A stretch of 64,000 nucleotides of DNA from Planctomycetota bacterium (lineage in GTDB: Bacteria; Planctomycetota; UBA1135). Position numbers and translations under genes: made by a program. The number at the start of each line of letters is the position of its first letter. The stretch's first letter is position 1. This document shows positions 8,567 to 17,927 of the stretch, piece by piece. The stretch is from positions 62,001-126,000 of the forward strand of contig JAAESM010000004.1 of the NCBI GenBank assembly GCA_024229395.1, written 5' to 3'. Under the pieces are notes generated by a model. The model made no database searches, had not been told where the DNA came from, and worked only from the letters and a program-made list of their open reading frames with translations.

Positions 8567-9642
8567 TGGACGACCGTCTGCACGATCTGGTCAATACCGA
8601 GCCGGGCTGGCTGCAGCCGGGCGGGCCAGAAGGTGATGTGGTGATCTCTTCGCGTGTGCGTCTTGCGCGCAACGTGGCGGCCTTCGCTTTCCCGCAACAG
8701 CTGGCCACCGATCGTGCCGACGAACTCGCGGCCGCAGCGGGGGATTGCTTGCGCCGTTCCAAGTTGAATGGCGAGGTCCTGGAGCCGCGTAGCCTTTGCA
8801 CTGCCGCCGCTGATTTCATCGTTGAGCGTAGCTTGGCCACGCGTGATCTGATGAGTGCCGATCGTCCAACACAGGTCTTCTTCTGCAACGGCGGTTTGCA
8901 TGGCGTGATGGTCAATGAAGAGGATCATTTCCGCATTCAAGGCCTTGCCGGTGGATTGGATCTGGATCTCGCTTTCGAACGTGCACAACGACTCGAGCGA
9001 CGCCTACGCGATTCCTTCGACTTCGCCGTCAGCGAGCGCTTCGGTTTCCTCACTTCTTGCCCAACCAATACCGGCTCTGGCATGCGTGCCTCGGTCATGT
9101 TGCACTTGCCGGCTCTGGCGCGTGCTAAGGCTCATATGCAGCGCGCCCTGCAGGCTGCGCGAGTCGCCTCCTTGGCGGTGCGTGGTGTGCATGGCGAAGG
9201 CAGTCATGCGCTTGGCCACTTCTATCAGATTAGTAACCAGCGCACGATGGGGGTTGCCGCTCAGGTGCAGTTGAAGGCTGTGGCTGATTTCGCACGTGAG
9301 GTCTCGACCTATGAACGCGAAACGCGCGAGCAGTTCCGCGATGAGGGCGACGCCAACAACATCTTGTGTGAAGACTTGGTTGCCGCAGTAGACCTGTTGC
9401 GCCTGGCCGAGACCTTGACCACCGCCCAGGCCCTGGATGCATTAAGTGTGTTGCGCCTTGGTTCCTTGCTGGAGATGACCAGCGCGCTTGGTTTCGAGTG
9501 CTCGCCGGACCGTTTGTTAAGTCTGAGCTTCAAGCTGCAGCCGGGTCACTTGCAGGCACGTAGTGGCACCGAGATGTCACCCGAACAACGTGACGTTGCC
9601 CGGGCAGAGTTCCTGCGCACCGAACTGGGTTTCGCCAGTTAA
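8566..9642 (+). CDS. mcsB: McsB-like protein arginine kinase (ATP:guanido phosphotransferase)
   Basis: A 358-residue guanidino-kinase-fold protein matching McsB in length. N-terminal VVISSRVRLARN holds nucleotide-binding arginines; NEEDHFRI (about 117) provides a catalytic Glu; SCPTNTGSGMRAS places the reactive Cys at about 165; AVRGVHGEG puts the second catalytic Glu near 211. These correspond to the known essential residues of Firmicutes McsB, which phosphorylates protein arginines to mark them for ClpCP. One residue in the GEGSEA loop of Bacillus McsB is His here (GEGSHA). No mcsA, ctsR or clpC is adjacent; instead it ends an operon behind arginase. Action on free arginine cannot be excluded from sequence. 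Confidence 0.87.
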   Translation: MDDRLHDLVNTEPGWLQPGGPEGDVVISSRVRLARNVAAFAFPQQLATDRADELAAAAGDCLRRSKLNGEVLEPRSLCTAAADFIVERSLATRDLMSADRPTQVFFCNGGLHGVMVNEEDHFRIQGLAGGLDLDLAFERAQRLERRLRDSFDFAVSERFGFLTSCPTNTGSGMRASVMLHLPALARAKAHMQRALQAARVASLAVRGVHGEGSHALGHFYQISNQRTMGVAAQVQLKAVADFAREVSTYERETREQFRDEGDANNILCEDLVAAVDLLRLAETLTTAQALDALSVLRLGSLLEMTSALGFECSPDRLLSLSFKLQPGHLQARSGTEMSPEQRDVARAEFLRTELGFAS

Positions 9643-9673
9643 GGTGTTTCTAGTCGCGCAGAGTTAAGTCCAC

Positions 9674-11443
9674 TCAGACGCCGCTTGGCGTACCGTTGAG
9701 CAAGCCCTGGTAGATGGCGTTCTGCAGTTCCGTCATCTCGGTCATCGGTTGTACGCGGAAGATGCCACGATCACGGCTCTTGACCGTCCAACTGACCGCG
9801 CGTTGCTTGCCGTTATTTTCGACCATGACCTCAACTAAGCCACCGGCTTGCAGTTGCGGGATCACGGCGCGTAGGTCTTTCACATTCGCGACCGCATGAC
9901 CATCGACACGGATCAACTTGTCGCCTTCCAGGAAGTCCGCACCGCCGCTACTGATGATCATCTCGTCACTGACATTCATGCCTAGATAAGGATCGCCGAC
10001 CTTGCTTTCGGTCACGGCTAGGCCCGCCAGCGGCAAGACGTCGGCAAAGGGGAACTTGTTGTTGCCGGCGATATACATGTCGAAGAACTCGCTGCAGTCC
10101 CAACCGCTGATCGCCTTGATCATGCGCTCTAAGTCACCCTCGGCCAATCCTTTGCCCGGGTAATCAACCCAACGGTGCAAGGCACGGACCACGTCATCCA
10201 AGCTGCGGCGGTTCTGGGTGTGATGGCGGATCTGGATATCCAGCAGCCATCCGAGGGATTGTCCCAGATCGTAATAGGAAACTTTGCTGTTGGTGTCCCA
10301 CACGCGCCACGATGCCTGTTCCGGTGAAACGCGTCCGTAACCTTGCGCATTCTCCAGATTGCGGCGATTGCTCAACTGCGAATCGACGAACCACCCATCT
10401 TGTTGGCTGCGCAAGCCTGAACGCTGCAGGATGACGTCGTTGTAATAGGAAGTCACGCCTTCCATCCACCACAGGTCGGTGGTGTGGGCATCGCGACTGT
10501 AATCGAAAGGCCCAAGGATCTCAGGGCGGATGCGCTTGACGTTCCATAGATGGAAGAACTCATGCGCGGTCACACTTTCCAGTGGCCCAAGTTGACCGGC
10601 CTTGACCATGCGGTGACTGACTTCGATGGTGGTCGAGTTGAGGTGCTCCAAGCCAGAGACTCCACCAAGGTTGTTCATGATGAACAGGTAGACATAACGT
10701 TCGAATGGGAAGTCGCCGACGATGTCGAAGGAAGTATCCGAGATGCGTTTGACATGTTCGACCCACATCTCGCGATCAAACTGCTGCTCGGTGGGCAACT
10801 TGCCCAACAGCACGATTTCGAATGGGCGGTCATGCAGTTCGAACTGATAACGCTCCATGGCCCCGAAAGCGATCGGGCAGTCCAGGAACACATCCAGGTT
10901 CGGCGAATACCAAGTGTTCTCCAGGGTGGGGTGCTTGCGGTGACCACTGGCGAACTGCCAATCGGTTGGCAAATCCATGTGCATATAGTGCGGCAAGTTC
11001 TCGGTGCCGTCGATGTACATGAAGGCGGCCGGGCTATGCACGAAGAAAGCCGGAGCAGCGCCGTCGTCGGCATCGTTGCGCACCGCCAAGTCGTATTCCA
11101 CGGTCAGCGAAGTGGCACCACTTGCATCGATCTGCCAGGAGTGACTCTCCAAGGACTTTAATTCGCGGCGCACGCCATCCTGGTCGGTCACGGTAAGCGC
11201 ACTGACCTTGTCTTGGTAATTGGTGTAGCGGTAGGCACCGGGGCGCCACAGCGGCATGCGCAGCACCAAACGGTCGCGTTCATGAAGCGGATCCAAGCGC
11301 ATAGTCATATGCATGGAATCGCCACCGACATGGGGCGCGACGGTCCAATCGACGCTGGTCAAATCAAACGGCGTTTGGGCGTGGACAGAAGAAAAGCTGC
11401 CGCAAAACGGCAGCAAAATCAAAAGCAAGAAGATTCGGCGCAT
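9674..11443 (-). CDS. M61-family peptidase with C-terminal PDZ domain
   Basis: A 589-residue exported protein. Residues 1-22 form a signal peptide ending ...SVHAQ. The central catalytic part has the zinc motif HEFFH in TAHEFFHLWNVKRIRP, near residue 293, diagnostic of M61 glycyl aminopeptidases. Residues about 475-560 form a PDZ domain (GGADFLEGDKLIRVDGH). The protein probably trims peptides in the periplasm. It stands alone on the minus strand, convergent with mcsB and divergent from the dihydroorotase gene with only about 65 nt between starts. Confidence 0.88.
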   Translation of the reverse strand: MRRIFLLLILLPFCGSFSSVHAQTPFDLTSVDWTVAPHVGGDSMHMTMRLDPLHERDRLVLRMPLWRPGAYRYTNYQDKVSALTVTDQDGVRRELKSLESHSWQIDASGATSLTVEYDLAVRNDADDGAAPAFFVHSPAAFMYIDGTENLPHYMHMDLPTDWQFASGHRKHPTLENTWYSPNLDVFLDCPIAFGAMERYQFELHDRPFEIVLLGKLPTEQQFDREMWVEHVKRISDTSFDIVGDFPFERYVYLFIMNNLGGVSGLEHLNSTTIEVSHRMVKAGQLGPLESVTAHEFFHLWNVKRIRPEILGPFDYSRDAHTTDLWWMEGVTSYYNDVILQRSGLRSQQDGWFVDSQLSNRRNLENAQGYGRVSPEQASWRVWDTNSKVSYYDLGQSLGWLLDIQIRHHTQNRRSLDDVVRALHRWVDYPGKGLAEGDLERMIKAISGWDCSEFFDMYIAGNNKFPFADVLPLAGLAVTESKVGDPYLGMNVSDEMIISSGGADFLEGDKLIRVDGHAVANVKDLRAVIPQLQAGGLVEVMVENNGKQRAVSWTVKSRDRGIFRVQPMTEMTELQNAIYQGLLNGTPSGV

Positions 11444-11509
11444 CGGTGTGGAGTACGGGCGGAACGGCCCTACGATTAGGGAAGTCTAGCGACCCCAACG
11501 CCTGTAGTG

Positions 11510-12868
11510 ATGTTCCCGAACTCAGCCACCCCAACCCTGTTCCGTAATGGTCGCCTCTTCGATGGCGATACCTTCCTTGAGGCCACCGACCTGCTGACAG
11601 ACAGTTCTGGTCAGGTTGCCGCAATAGGCACTGGCCTTGAGGCTCCTGATGGTACCAAGGTCGTGGAGATGGAAGGCCGTTGGTTGCTGCCCGGATTGGT
11701 CGATTGTCATGTGCATTTCCGCGACCCTGGATTGGTCCATAAGGAGGGCTACGCCTTCGGTTCCAGCGGCGCCTTGCATGGTGGCGTGACCACCATCTGC
11801 GAGATTCAGAACAATCCGCCGCTGATGTCGTCGCCACAGACGTTGGCCGATAAGTTGGAGAACTTGCGCGGCGTGTCGCGCGTGGATTACGCCCCTTATG
11901 GATCCTTGGTGGAGGACAGTCTCGGTTGCCTGGCGGAGATCGGTGAGATGTGTCCGGCGGTCAAGGTCTTCTTGGGCGGTAGTACCGGTTCCGGTGGAAT
12001 CGGCAGTGAAGAGAATATGCGTCGTTGGTTTACCGCTGCAGCTGCAGCTGGTCTGAAGGTGGTCGCGCACTGCGAGGACGACGCCATTATGGATGCCGCT
12101 GCCGCCAAGATCGCAGATGATCCGGAGTTGAACACGCGTCACGATTTGCACCGCACACGCGAGGCCGAAGTGCAATCCATCAAAGATGCGATCCGTGTAG
12201 CAATCGAAGTCGGCCTGTCCTTGCATGTCTTCCATGTCAGCACTTATGAGGGCGCCGAATTGATCGCTGCCGCCGCTGCGGAAGGACATCCAATCACATG
12301 TTCCACCGGAACCCAATACCTTTTGATCACCGCCGAGATCGCGCACAAGGCAAAGCAGAATCGCTTCAAGGTCAACCCTGCAATCAAGTACGAGGATGAC
12401 CGCGCTGGCCTTGGCAAGATGGTCATGGAAGGGCGCTTACCAGTGGTGGGAACCGATCATGCGCCACACCCGCTGGAGCATAAGGATCGGCCCTACAAGA
12501 AAGCGCCGTCCGGCTTCCCGTCGATCGACTTGCTGCTGCCTATGATCTTCGCCGCAGCCGATCTCAACGATTCCAATCCTGCTCCATTTCTGCATGCCGT
12601 CACTGCCGGACCCGCTCGAGAATTCGGTATCGCCGGTAAAGGGAAATTGGAAGTAGGCGCCGACGCCGACCTGATCGTGGTCGATCCAACCATCGAACGC
12701 ATAGTGGATGAAGCAGAGCTTCTGTCACGCTCCGGCTGGAGTCCATTCCACGGTTTCGAGTTCCGTGGCTTCCCGCAGCAGGTTTATCTGCGCGGCGAAC
12801 AGGTCTTCGCCGATGGGGCAGTGGTCGGCCCACCTCGCGGTGAGCCATTGTTCGCCAACAAGAGCTAA
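11510..12868 (+). CDS. pyrC: Dihydroorotase, class I
   Basis: A 452-residue amidohydrolase. The metal-binding DCHVHFRDPG is near residue 66; AVKVFLGGSTGSGG supplies the carboxylated Lys near 151; further ligands are in VVAHCED, FHVST and GTDHAPH. HFRDPG plus the carboxylysine point to class I dihydroorotase of pyrimidine synthesis (carbamoyl-aspartate to dihydroorotate), although allantoinase/hydantoinase relatives share the fold. ATG 11510 directly follows a GTG at 11507 that could also serve. The 3' end overlaps the convergent antiporter gene by 4 nt at a palindrome. Confidence 0.88.
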   Translation: MFPNSATPTLFRNGRLFDGDTFLEATDLLTDSSGQVAAIGTGLEAPDGTKVVEMEGRWLLPGLVDCHVHFRDPGLVHKEGYAFGSSGALHGGVTTICEIQNNPPLMSSPQTLADKLENLRGVSRVDYAPYGSLVEDSLGCLAEIGEMCPAVKVFLGGSTGSGGIGSEENMRRWFTAAAAAGLKVVAHCEDDAIMDAAAAKIADDPELNTRHDLHRTREAEVQSIKDAIRVAIEVGLSLHVFHVSTYEGAELIAAAAAEGHPITCSTGTQYLLITAEIAHKAKQNRFKVNPAIKYEDDRAGLGKMVMEGRLPVVGTDHAPHPLEHKDRPYKKAPSGFPSIDLLLPMIFAAADLNDSNPAPFLHAVTAGPAREFGIAGKGKLEVGADADLIVVDPTIERIVDEAELLSRSGWSPFHGFEFRGFPQQVYLRGEQVFADGAVVGPPRGEPLFANKS

Positions 12869-12876
12869 GCGCTTAC
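12863..12876. repeat. Palindromic 14-mer at convergent gene ends, copy 1
   Basis: AGCTAAGCGCTTAC contains the perfect palindrome TAAGCGCTTA (12866-12875) and covers the overlapping stops of pyrC (TAA 12866-12868) and the antiporter gene (TAG 12865-12867, minus). An identical 14-mer lies at 38255-38268, also across two convergent stops. Confidence 0.6.
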
Positions 12877-14877
12877 CGCAGCTCTTGGTGCCTTGCCGAC
12901 GAAGCGTACAATCAAGACCAACAACACTGCGCCGACTGCCAAGCAGTAGAAAGGATTGGCGTTCCAAAGTGCTACTGGCAAGTAAGCCGCACAGATCGCC
13001 ACGAAGGCGGTGACCAGTGCGTAGGGGGCTTGGGTACGTACATGCTCGATATGGCGGCAACGCGAGGCCGTCGAACTGAGCACAGTGGTATCTGAAATCG
13101 GTGAACAATGGTCGCCGAAGATCGCGCCTTCCAGGACTGCGCCGATCGACAAAATCAACAAGGTTTCGCCACCCATGGTGGTCTGTTCTCCGAGTTGATA
13201 AGCGAGCAACACCACATTGGGTTGCAGGATGGCCATGGTGGTCCAAGAACTACCAGTGGCGAAGGCGATGAAACAAGCCGCCACGAACAAGATGATCGGC
13301 AGCCATTGCGCCGACATCAAATCCTGGAAGAGTGCAACCAGATAGTTGGCCGTGCCCACTTCACCGCAGACCTTGCCGATGCTCCAAGCAAGCAGCAACA
13401 CCAGCACGGCATCTTTGAATAACACCTTGATGCCGCCACTTGCAGTGACCGCAACTTCCTCTGCGGTCAGCAGTCGTTGGCCGATCGCCATGACCGACGC
13501 CAGGATCATTGCCGCAAGACTGCCCATGAAGATGGCTTTGGTACTGTCGGAACGGCCGAGCACCTCCCGGAACCACAGGAAGCCACCTTCAGCTTGCGCC
13601 TTCAGTGCATCCACGTCGCCATCCAACGCCGCTGCGTTGGTCGCTTGGGCGCCAAACAAGTAGATTAAGAAGGCGGTGCCGAAGATCATCACGAACAACG
13701 GCAAGACTCCATTGCGCGCACGTGCGACCACACCCGGCTTGGCCTCGATGCGTTCGTCATCGATTGCGGTGTCATCGACCGCGTTGCCGTCGGAATCCGC
13801 CATCGCTCGTTCGGCCTTCAGCATGGGACCGAAATCACGCTGCAGCCAAATCACCACGCCGACCATCATCAAGGCGAACAGGCAGTAGAAGCGATAAGGG
13901 ATGGTTTGCAGGAATAAACCATAACCATCGGAGGCGTCCATGCCGACCGTGGGAAGTTGCGGTGCGTAGGTGCTGATTTGATAGGCCACCCAAGTGGATA
14001 AGATCGCAACACCAGCAACCGGGGCAGCCGTGCTATCCACAATGTAGGCCAACTTTGCGCGTGAGATCTTTTGCTTGTCGAAGAGCGGGCCGCAGGAGTT
14101 ACCCACCACAATGGTGTTGGCATAGTCATCGAAGAAAATGCCTAAACCCAAGAAGTAAGCCACTGCTTGCACACTGCGGGAGTTGTGTGCGAATCGCACC
14201 AGGCGATGGACCATGCCATCGATCCCGCCCATACGCGTGATCACCGCCACAGTGGAGGACAGCAGGATCACGAATCCGAGGATGTAAAGATGGAAGGGGT
14301 CCGAAAGGATCTTGCCCCACAGGATCTTGCCGAACAGCAGTGGGAAGAACTCGGCGAAACCGCCATCGCCAGTGACGGCAATCGCGACACCAAGCAAGAC
14401 TCCACAGGTCAGCGACAAGATGGTCCTGCGGGTCAGGAAGGCCAGCAGGATTGCCAACAACGGCGGCAGCAGTGCCAGCCGACTACCGAGCCGCGTGCGG
14501 AATTGGGGCCCTTCCGTATCGCTGGCGGTCCAAAGCTCCAGATGGGAATCCGTGAAACGCACGTCGACGCGCACACTGGAATCTCCTGGGCCTTTGCGGA
14601 TGGTGAAGAACTCACCGTCGGCCTGGTAGGGGATCTCGACCTCTTGCTTGACCTGGCTGGCAGCGCGCAGGGCATCGCGGTGGACCGCAACTTGCTCAGC
14701 GCTGCTCGGCCAATGCACGATCAATGCGCCCTCTTCCGGCACACCAATCTCGTTCAGGTTCACTTGCACCGCCTGGGCGCGCAGTTGCTGGCTGTTTGCC
14801 TGCATGAAGAACAGGGGCAAACACAGCAGGACGAAGATGGCGGTGAAGAGGAGGCGAGCTCGCATGGAATCAGCCAT
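12865..14877 (-). CDS. NhaC-family Na+/H+ antiporter with N-terminal extracytoplasmic domain
   Basis: About 670 residues. The transporter part (from about residue 125) has around eleven hydrophobic segments with NhaC-type motifs: GIFFDDYANTIVVGNSCGPL, STAAPVAGVAILSTWVAYQ, TGSSWTTMAILQPN and FGDHCSPISDTTVLSS. It exchanges sodium for protons across the cytoplasmic membrane. Before it comes a signal-like hydrophobic stretch ending ...FFMQANSQ and about 100 hydrophilic residues rich in beta pattern, unusual for NhaC. ATG at 14877 (MADSM) is preferred over a TTG at 14907; an ATG at 14865 (MRARLL) is also possible. No obvious ribosome binding site decides it. Confidence 0.87.
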   Translation of the reverse strand: MADSMRARLLFTAIFVLLCLPLFFMQANSQQLRAQAVQVNLNEIGVPEEGALIVHWPSSAEQVAVHRDALRAASQVKQEVEIPYQADGEFFTIRKGPGDSSVRVDVRFTDSHLELWTASDTEGPQFRTRLGSRLALLPPLLAILLAFLTRRTILSLTCGVLLGVAIAVTGDGGFAEFFPLLFGKILWGKILSDPFHLYILGFVILLSSTVAVITRMGGIDGMVHRLVRFAHNSRSVQAVAYFLGLGIFFDDYANTIVVGNSCGPLFDKQKISRAKLAYIVDSTAAPVAGVAILSTWVAYQISTYAPQLPTVGMDASDGYGLFLQTIPYRFYCLFALMMVGVVIWLQRDFGPMLKAERAMADSDGNAVDDTAIDDERIEAKPGVVARARNGVLPLFVMIFGTAFLIYLFGAQATNAAALDGDVDALKAQAEGGFLWFREVLGRSDSTKAIFMGSLAAMILASVMAIGQRLLTAEEVAVTASGGIKVLFKDAVLVLLLAWSIGKVCGEVGTANYLVALFQDLMSAQWLPIILFVAACFIAFATGSSWTTMAILQPNVVLLAYQLGEQTTMGGETLLILSIGAVLEGAIFGDHCSPISDTTVLSSTASRCRHIEHVRTQAPYALVTAFVAICAAYLPVALWNANPFYCLAVGAVLLVLIVRFVGKAPRAAVSA

Positions 14878-14930
14878 CCTAGGACAGCGCGGGCCTGGCT
14901 GGAGCAAGGCAGGCAGCGACGGTATCCTTT

Positions 14931-15449
14931 ATGGCTCATTTCACGCATACCCTCATGGAACTTGCCCTGCTCGTTGTCGTTTGCCTCCTCCTTGGCGTAG
15001 CCATCGCTTTGTTGTGGTTGCAACGGTCGCGCTTGTCTGCAGTGGAAGAGAAGTTGCGTGAGATTGGCACCTTGGCTTTCTTGCCGGATCGTGTCCAGGC
15101 CTTGGCCAAGGAGTTGGAAGCGCTTGCCGTGGACGATGTCCGGGCGGAACTCGATCAGCTGCATAAGGATCTGGTACGCCTCGAAGACATCGTTTCGGTA
15201 CCTGCGACCGCACCGGCAACACCACCTTCGCGCGATCAAGTCGTGCGCGCTGCAGTGACTCGCTATTTGCGTGAAGAAGGTTTCCTGTCCGTAGTACTCA
15301 TGGATGAGGAATCCGATTTCACTGCTGATCCAGCAGTGGTCCAGATATCTGCCTTACGTAACGGTGTACAGATGCGTGGCAGCGTAGAAGTTCAAGGCGA
15401 CATGATCGGCGCCGTTGAACTTGACCCCTCGTACACATCCTTTCCCTGA
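14931..15449 (+). CDS. Unrecognised membrane-anchored protein
   Basis: A 172-residue protein of unknown family. Residues about 9-29 (LMELALLVVVCLLLGVAI...) form one transmembrane helix, followed by a charged, probably coiled-coil stretch (about 34-80) and a Pro/Ala-rich linker (PATAPATPPS). The C-terminal part (about 95-172) looks like a compact domain, with RYLREEGFLSVVLMDEESD. A start at ATG 14955 (MELALL) would also keep the anchor. It lies 21 nt before asnS and may be cotranscribed with it. No function is proposed. Confidence 0.7.
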   Translation: MAHFTHTLMELALLVVVCLLLGVAIALLWLQRSRLSAVEEKLREIGTLAFLPDRVQALAKELEALAVDDVRAELDQLHKDLVRLEDIVSVPATAPATPPSRDQVVRAAVTRYLREEGFLSVVLMDEESDFTADPAVVQISALRNGVQMRGSVEVQGDMIGAVELDPSYTSFP

Positions 15450-15470
15450 ACCTGCGATTCCCTTCGAACC

Positions 15471-16766
15471 ATGGTCCGCGTTAACGAACTGAAATCTCAC
15501 GACGGGGAATCCGTCACGCTCAAAGGTTGGCTGTACAGCAAGCGAGGCAAAGGCAAGATGCTTTTCCTCCTGTTGCGCGATGGCAGTGGCATCTGTCAGT
15601 GCATCGTCAAGAAAGACGCAGTGCCAGAGGCCGCTTTCGAGACCGCCAAGGGACTCACCCAAGAGTCCTCGATCATTTTGCATGGCGTGGCCAAGGCCGA
15701 CGAGCGTGCACCCGGTGGGGTTGAGGTGGTTGCTACCGATCTTGAAGTCGTGCAGGTCGCCGAACCTTACCCGATCACTCCAAAGGAGCATGGCGCTGGT
15801 TTCCTGATGGACCACCGCCACTTGTGGTTGCGCAGCAAACGCCAGATGGCCTTGTTGCGTTTGCGTCACCGCATCTTGAAGTCCTTCCGCGATTTCCTTG
15901 ATAACGACGGCTTCCTATGTGTGGATTCTCCGATCTTCACGCCAAACGCCTGTGAAGGAACCTCCACGTTGTTCGAGTCGAAGTACTTCGATGAGACTGC
16001 TTACTTGACCCAATCCGGTCAGCTCTACGCTGAGGCCAGTGCTATGGCCTTGGGCAAGGTCTATTGCTTCGGCCCAACCTTCCGCGCTGAGAAATCCAAG
16101 ACTCGTCGTCACTTGACCGAGTTCTGGATGTTGGAGCCAGAGATCGCCTTCGCCGACCTTGAAGAGGTCTGTGATGTCGCCGAGAACATGTTGCGCTACA
16201 CCCTGCAGCAAGTCCTAGAACACAACCGTCAGGACCTTGCCGACCTGGATCGTGATCCAACCCTATTGGAAGGCTGGGATCGTGACTTCCCGCGTCTGGA
16301 ATATGATGATGCCGCCAAGATGCTAATGCAGTGGCAAGAGGAGGGGCTCTACGAATCAGAGTTCAAGCCTGGCGATGACCTTGGTGCTCCTGATGAAACC
16401 ATGCTCGGCGAACATTACGGTTGCCCGGTCATGATTACCCATTGGCCCGCCGAGGTGAAAGCTTTCTATATGAAGCAAGACGACAAGGGCCGTGCTCTTG
16501 GGGTAGATATCATCGCGCCCACAGCAGGGGAAATCGTCGGTGGAGCGGCTCGTGAGGAGAGCCTGGAAGTGCTGAAACAGAGAATTCAGGACCACGACCT
16601 TCCGATGGAGGCTTTCGAGTGGTACCTCGACCTGCGTCGCTTTGGCAGCTGCCCTCACGGTGGCTTTGGAATTGGGCTGGAACGCACGGTTTCTTGGATC
16701 TCTGGAGTCGAGCATGTGCGGGAGTGCATTCCATATCCACGGACGATCAACCGGCTTACGCCCTGA
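15471..16766 (+). CDS. asnS: Asparaginyl-tRNA synthetase
   Basis: A 431-residue class IIb aminoacyl-tRNA synthetase that charges tRNA-Asn. The N-terminal OB fold (about 1-105, [21 protein letters not shown]) binds the anticodon. Catalytic motifs are [20 protein letters not shown] (motif 2) and [16 protein letters not shown] (motif 3). The segment [18 protein letters not shown] distinguishes AsnRS from AspRS. An AspRS gene occurs separately at 56.8 kb. Downstream, ACGCC and GGCGT flank a loop before TTTTTT at about 16797-16802, a weak terminator candidate. Confidence 0.95.
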   Translation: MVRVNELKSHDGESVTLKGWLYSKRGKGKMLFLLLRDGSGICQCIVKKDAVPEAAFETAKGLTQESSIILHGVAKADERAPGGVEVVATDLEVVQVAEPYPITPKEHGAGFLMDHRHLWLRSKRQMALLRLRHRILKSFRDFLDNDGFLCVDSPIFTPNACEGTSTLFESKYFDETAYLTQSGQLYAEASAMALGKVYCFGPTFRAEKSKTRRHLTEFWMLEPEIAFADLEEVCDVAENMLRYTLQQVLEHNRQDLADLDRDPTLLEGWDRDFPRLEYDDAAKMLMQWQEEGLYESEFKPGDDLGAPDETMLGEHYGCPVMITHWPAEVKAFYMKQDDKGRALGVDIIAPTAGEIVGGAAREESLEVLKQRIQDHDLPMEAFEWYLDLRRFGSCPHGGFGIGLERTVSWISGVEHVRECIPYPRTINRLTP

Positions 16767-16979
16767 TTTTCCTCAACGAAGGGGGCTGGCGGCGTTTTTT
16801 CCATGTCGATCTAGTGTGGCTCGCCTGTGGGGCCTTAGAGCGGACTTTGGGTGGGTTACCAAAAAAACCAAGGAATTTCGCCGCTATCGAATCCGATTTC
16901 CTGATACCTTCAATCTAGACAAGCATTGTTGCTTCGTCGCCTGCCCGGCGAAATCGGGCGCCACCCCTTGATTACTCAA

Positions 16980-17828
16980 ATGAAAACCATTCTTTCTCTC
17001 GCTGCCGTAGTCGCCCTCGCTGGCTCGGCTTCCTCCCAAGTTCTCTCCGAAGATTTCTCCACAGGCGTACCTCCAACGGGTTGGACGCACGTCAACAACA
17101 ACGCTCACATCGGAGTAGGTTGGATTCCTGACGGTGCTGGTCGCGCATGGTGCGAAGACGAAGCTGGTGTCGGCACGGTTGACACAACCTTGGTAAGCCC
17201 TGCTTTCGACCTGACTGGTGTTTCTGGCACCACCTTGTCCTTTGATGGCGAGACCTACTGGGCAGCCTACTTGGCTAACCACCCAACCAGCTACGGCGAT
17301 GGCATTTCCAACATGGAAATCTCCACCGACGGTGGCGCAACCTGGACCATGGTTTGGACCGACACCTCGCTGAACAACGGCGACACCTACAGCCCTGTAG
17401 TCGACCTGTCCGCATATGACGGCATGGTTGGCGTACAGCTCGGTATCCGCTTCTACGGTACCTGGGCTCAAGAGTGGTGGGTCGATAACGTTGTGATCGA
17501 TGGTGGGGGCGGCTCTGGCCTGACCTACACCGCAACCGGCCTCGTCGGTGGTGGAACTGGTACCTTGACCGTAACTGGCGCAAGCGCTGGTGGGGGCGTC
17601 CTTCTCGGTTACTCGCTGACCGGTGCTGGCCCAACCATGACTCCATTCGGCCCAGTCGACATGAGCATGCCTATCACTCGTCTGCCAGTATTGACTGCTG
17701 ACGGAGCTGGTACCGCTTCGATGACCACTGGTATCCCAGCACGTGCTTCTGGCTTCACCGTCTACACCCAGGGTGCAGACTTGGCCACCAGTACGCTGAC
17801 CAACTCGCTCGCAGAAGCGATCCTCTAA
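16980..17828 (+). CDS. Secreted jelly-roll/MAM-like protein
   Basis: A 282-residue exported protein of unknown role. A typical signal peptide (MKTILSLAAVVALAGSASSQ) is followed by a beta-rich domain (about 20-170) beginning LSEDFSTGVPPTGWTHVNNN and containing SPAFDLTGVSGTTLSFDGE and NMEISTDGGATWT, a style seen in MAM or choice-of-anchor adhesion domains. After a Gly-rich hinge, a second domain (about 180-282) holds GTLTVTGASAGGGVLLGYS. ATG 16980 is chosen because it begins the signal peptide. It sits between its own leader hairpin (GCCCG/CGGGC, 16943-16959) and a strong terminator, so it is monocistronic. A decayed tandem copy follows. Confidence 0.85.
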   Translation: MKTILSLAAVVALAGSASSQVLSEDFSTGVPPTGWTHVNNNAHIGVGWIPDGAGRAWCEDEAGVGTVDTTLVSPAFDLTGVSGTTLSFDGETYWAAYLANHPTSYGDGISNMEISTDGGATWTMVWTDTSLNNGDTYSPVVDLSAYDGMVGVQLGIRFYGTWAQEWWVDNVVIDGGGGSGLTYTATGLVGGGTGTLTVTGASAGGGVLLGYSLTGAGPTMTPFGPVDMSMPITRLPVLTADGAGTASMTTGIPARASGFTVYTQGADLATSTLTNSLAEAIL

Positions 17829-17846
17829 GGTTTCTCCCTTAGCCTA

Positions 17847-17884
17847 AGTAGCCTTCCCTCTTGCGAGGGAAGGCTACTTTTTTG
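17847..17884 (+). terminator. Strong rho-independent terminator
   Basis: A perfect 14-bp stem (AGTAGCCTTCCCTC, 17847-17860, with its complement at 17865-17878) closes a TTGC loop and runs straight into TTTTTTGTT. It ends the transcript of the secreted jelly-roll-like protein and separates it from its pseudogene copy. Confidence 0.92.
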
Positions 17885-17927
17885 TTATGCTGGCGAGCGT
17901 CCTTTTCAATCTTCTTATTGATTACCC

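Noticed and set aside
16754-16802. Terminator after asnS
   Set aside because: Only a 5-bp stem with a long loop precedes the T run, too weak to list as a feature.
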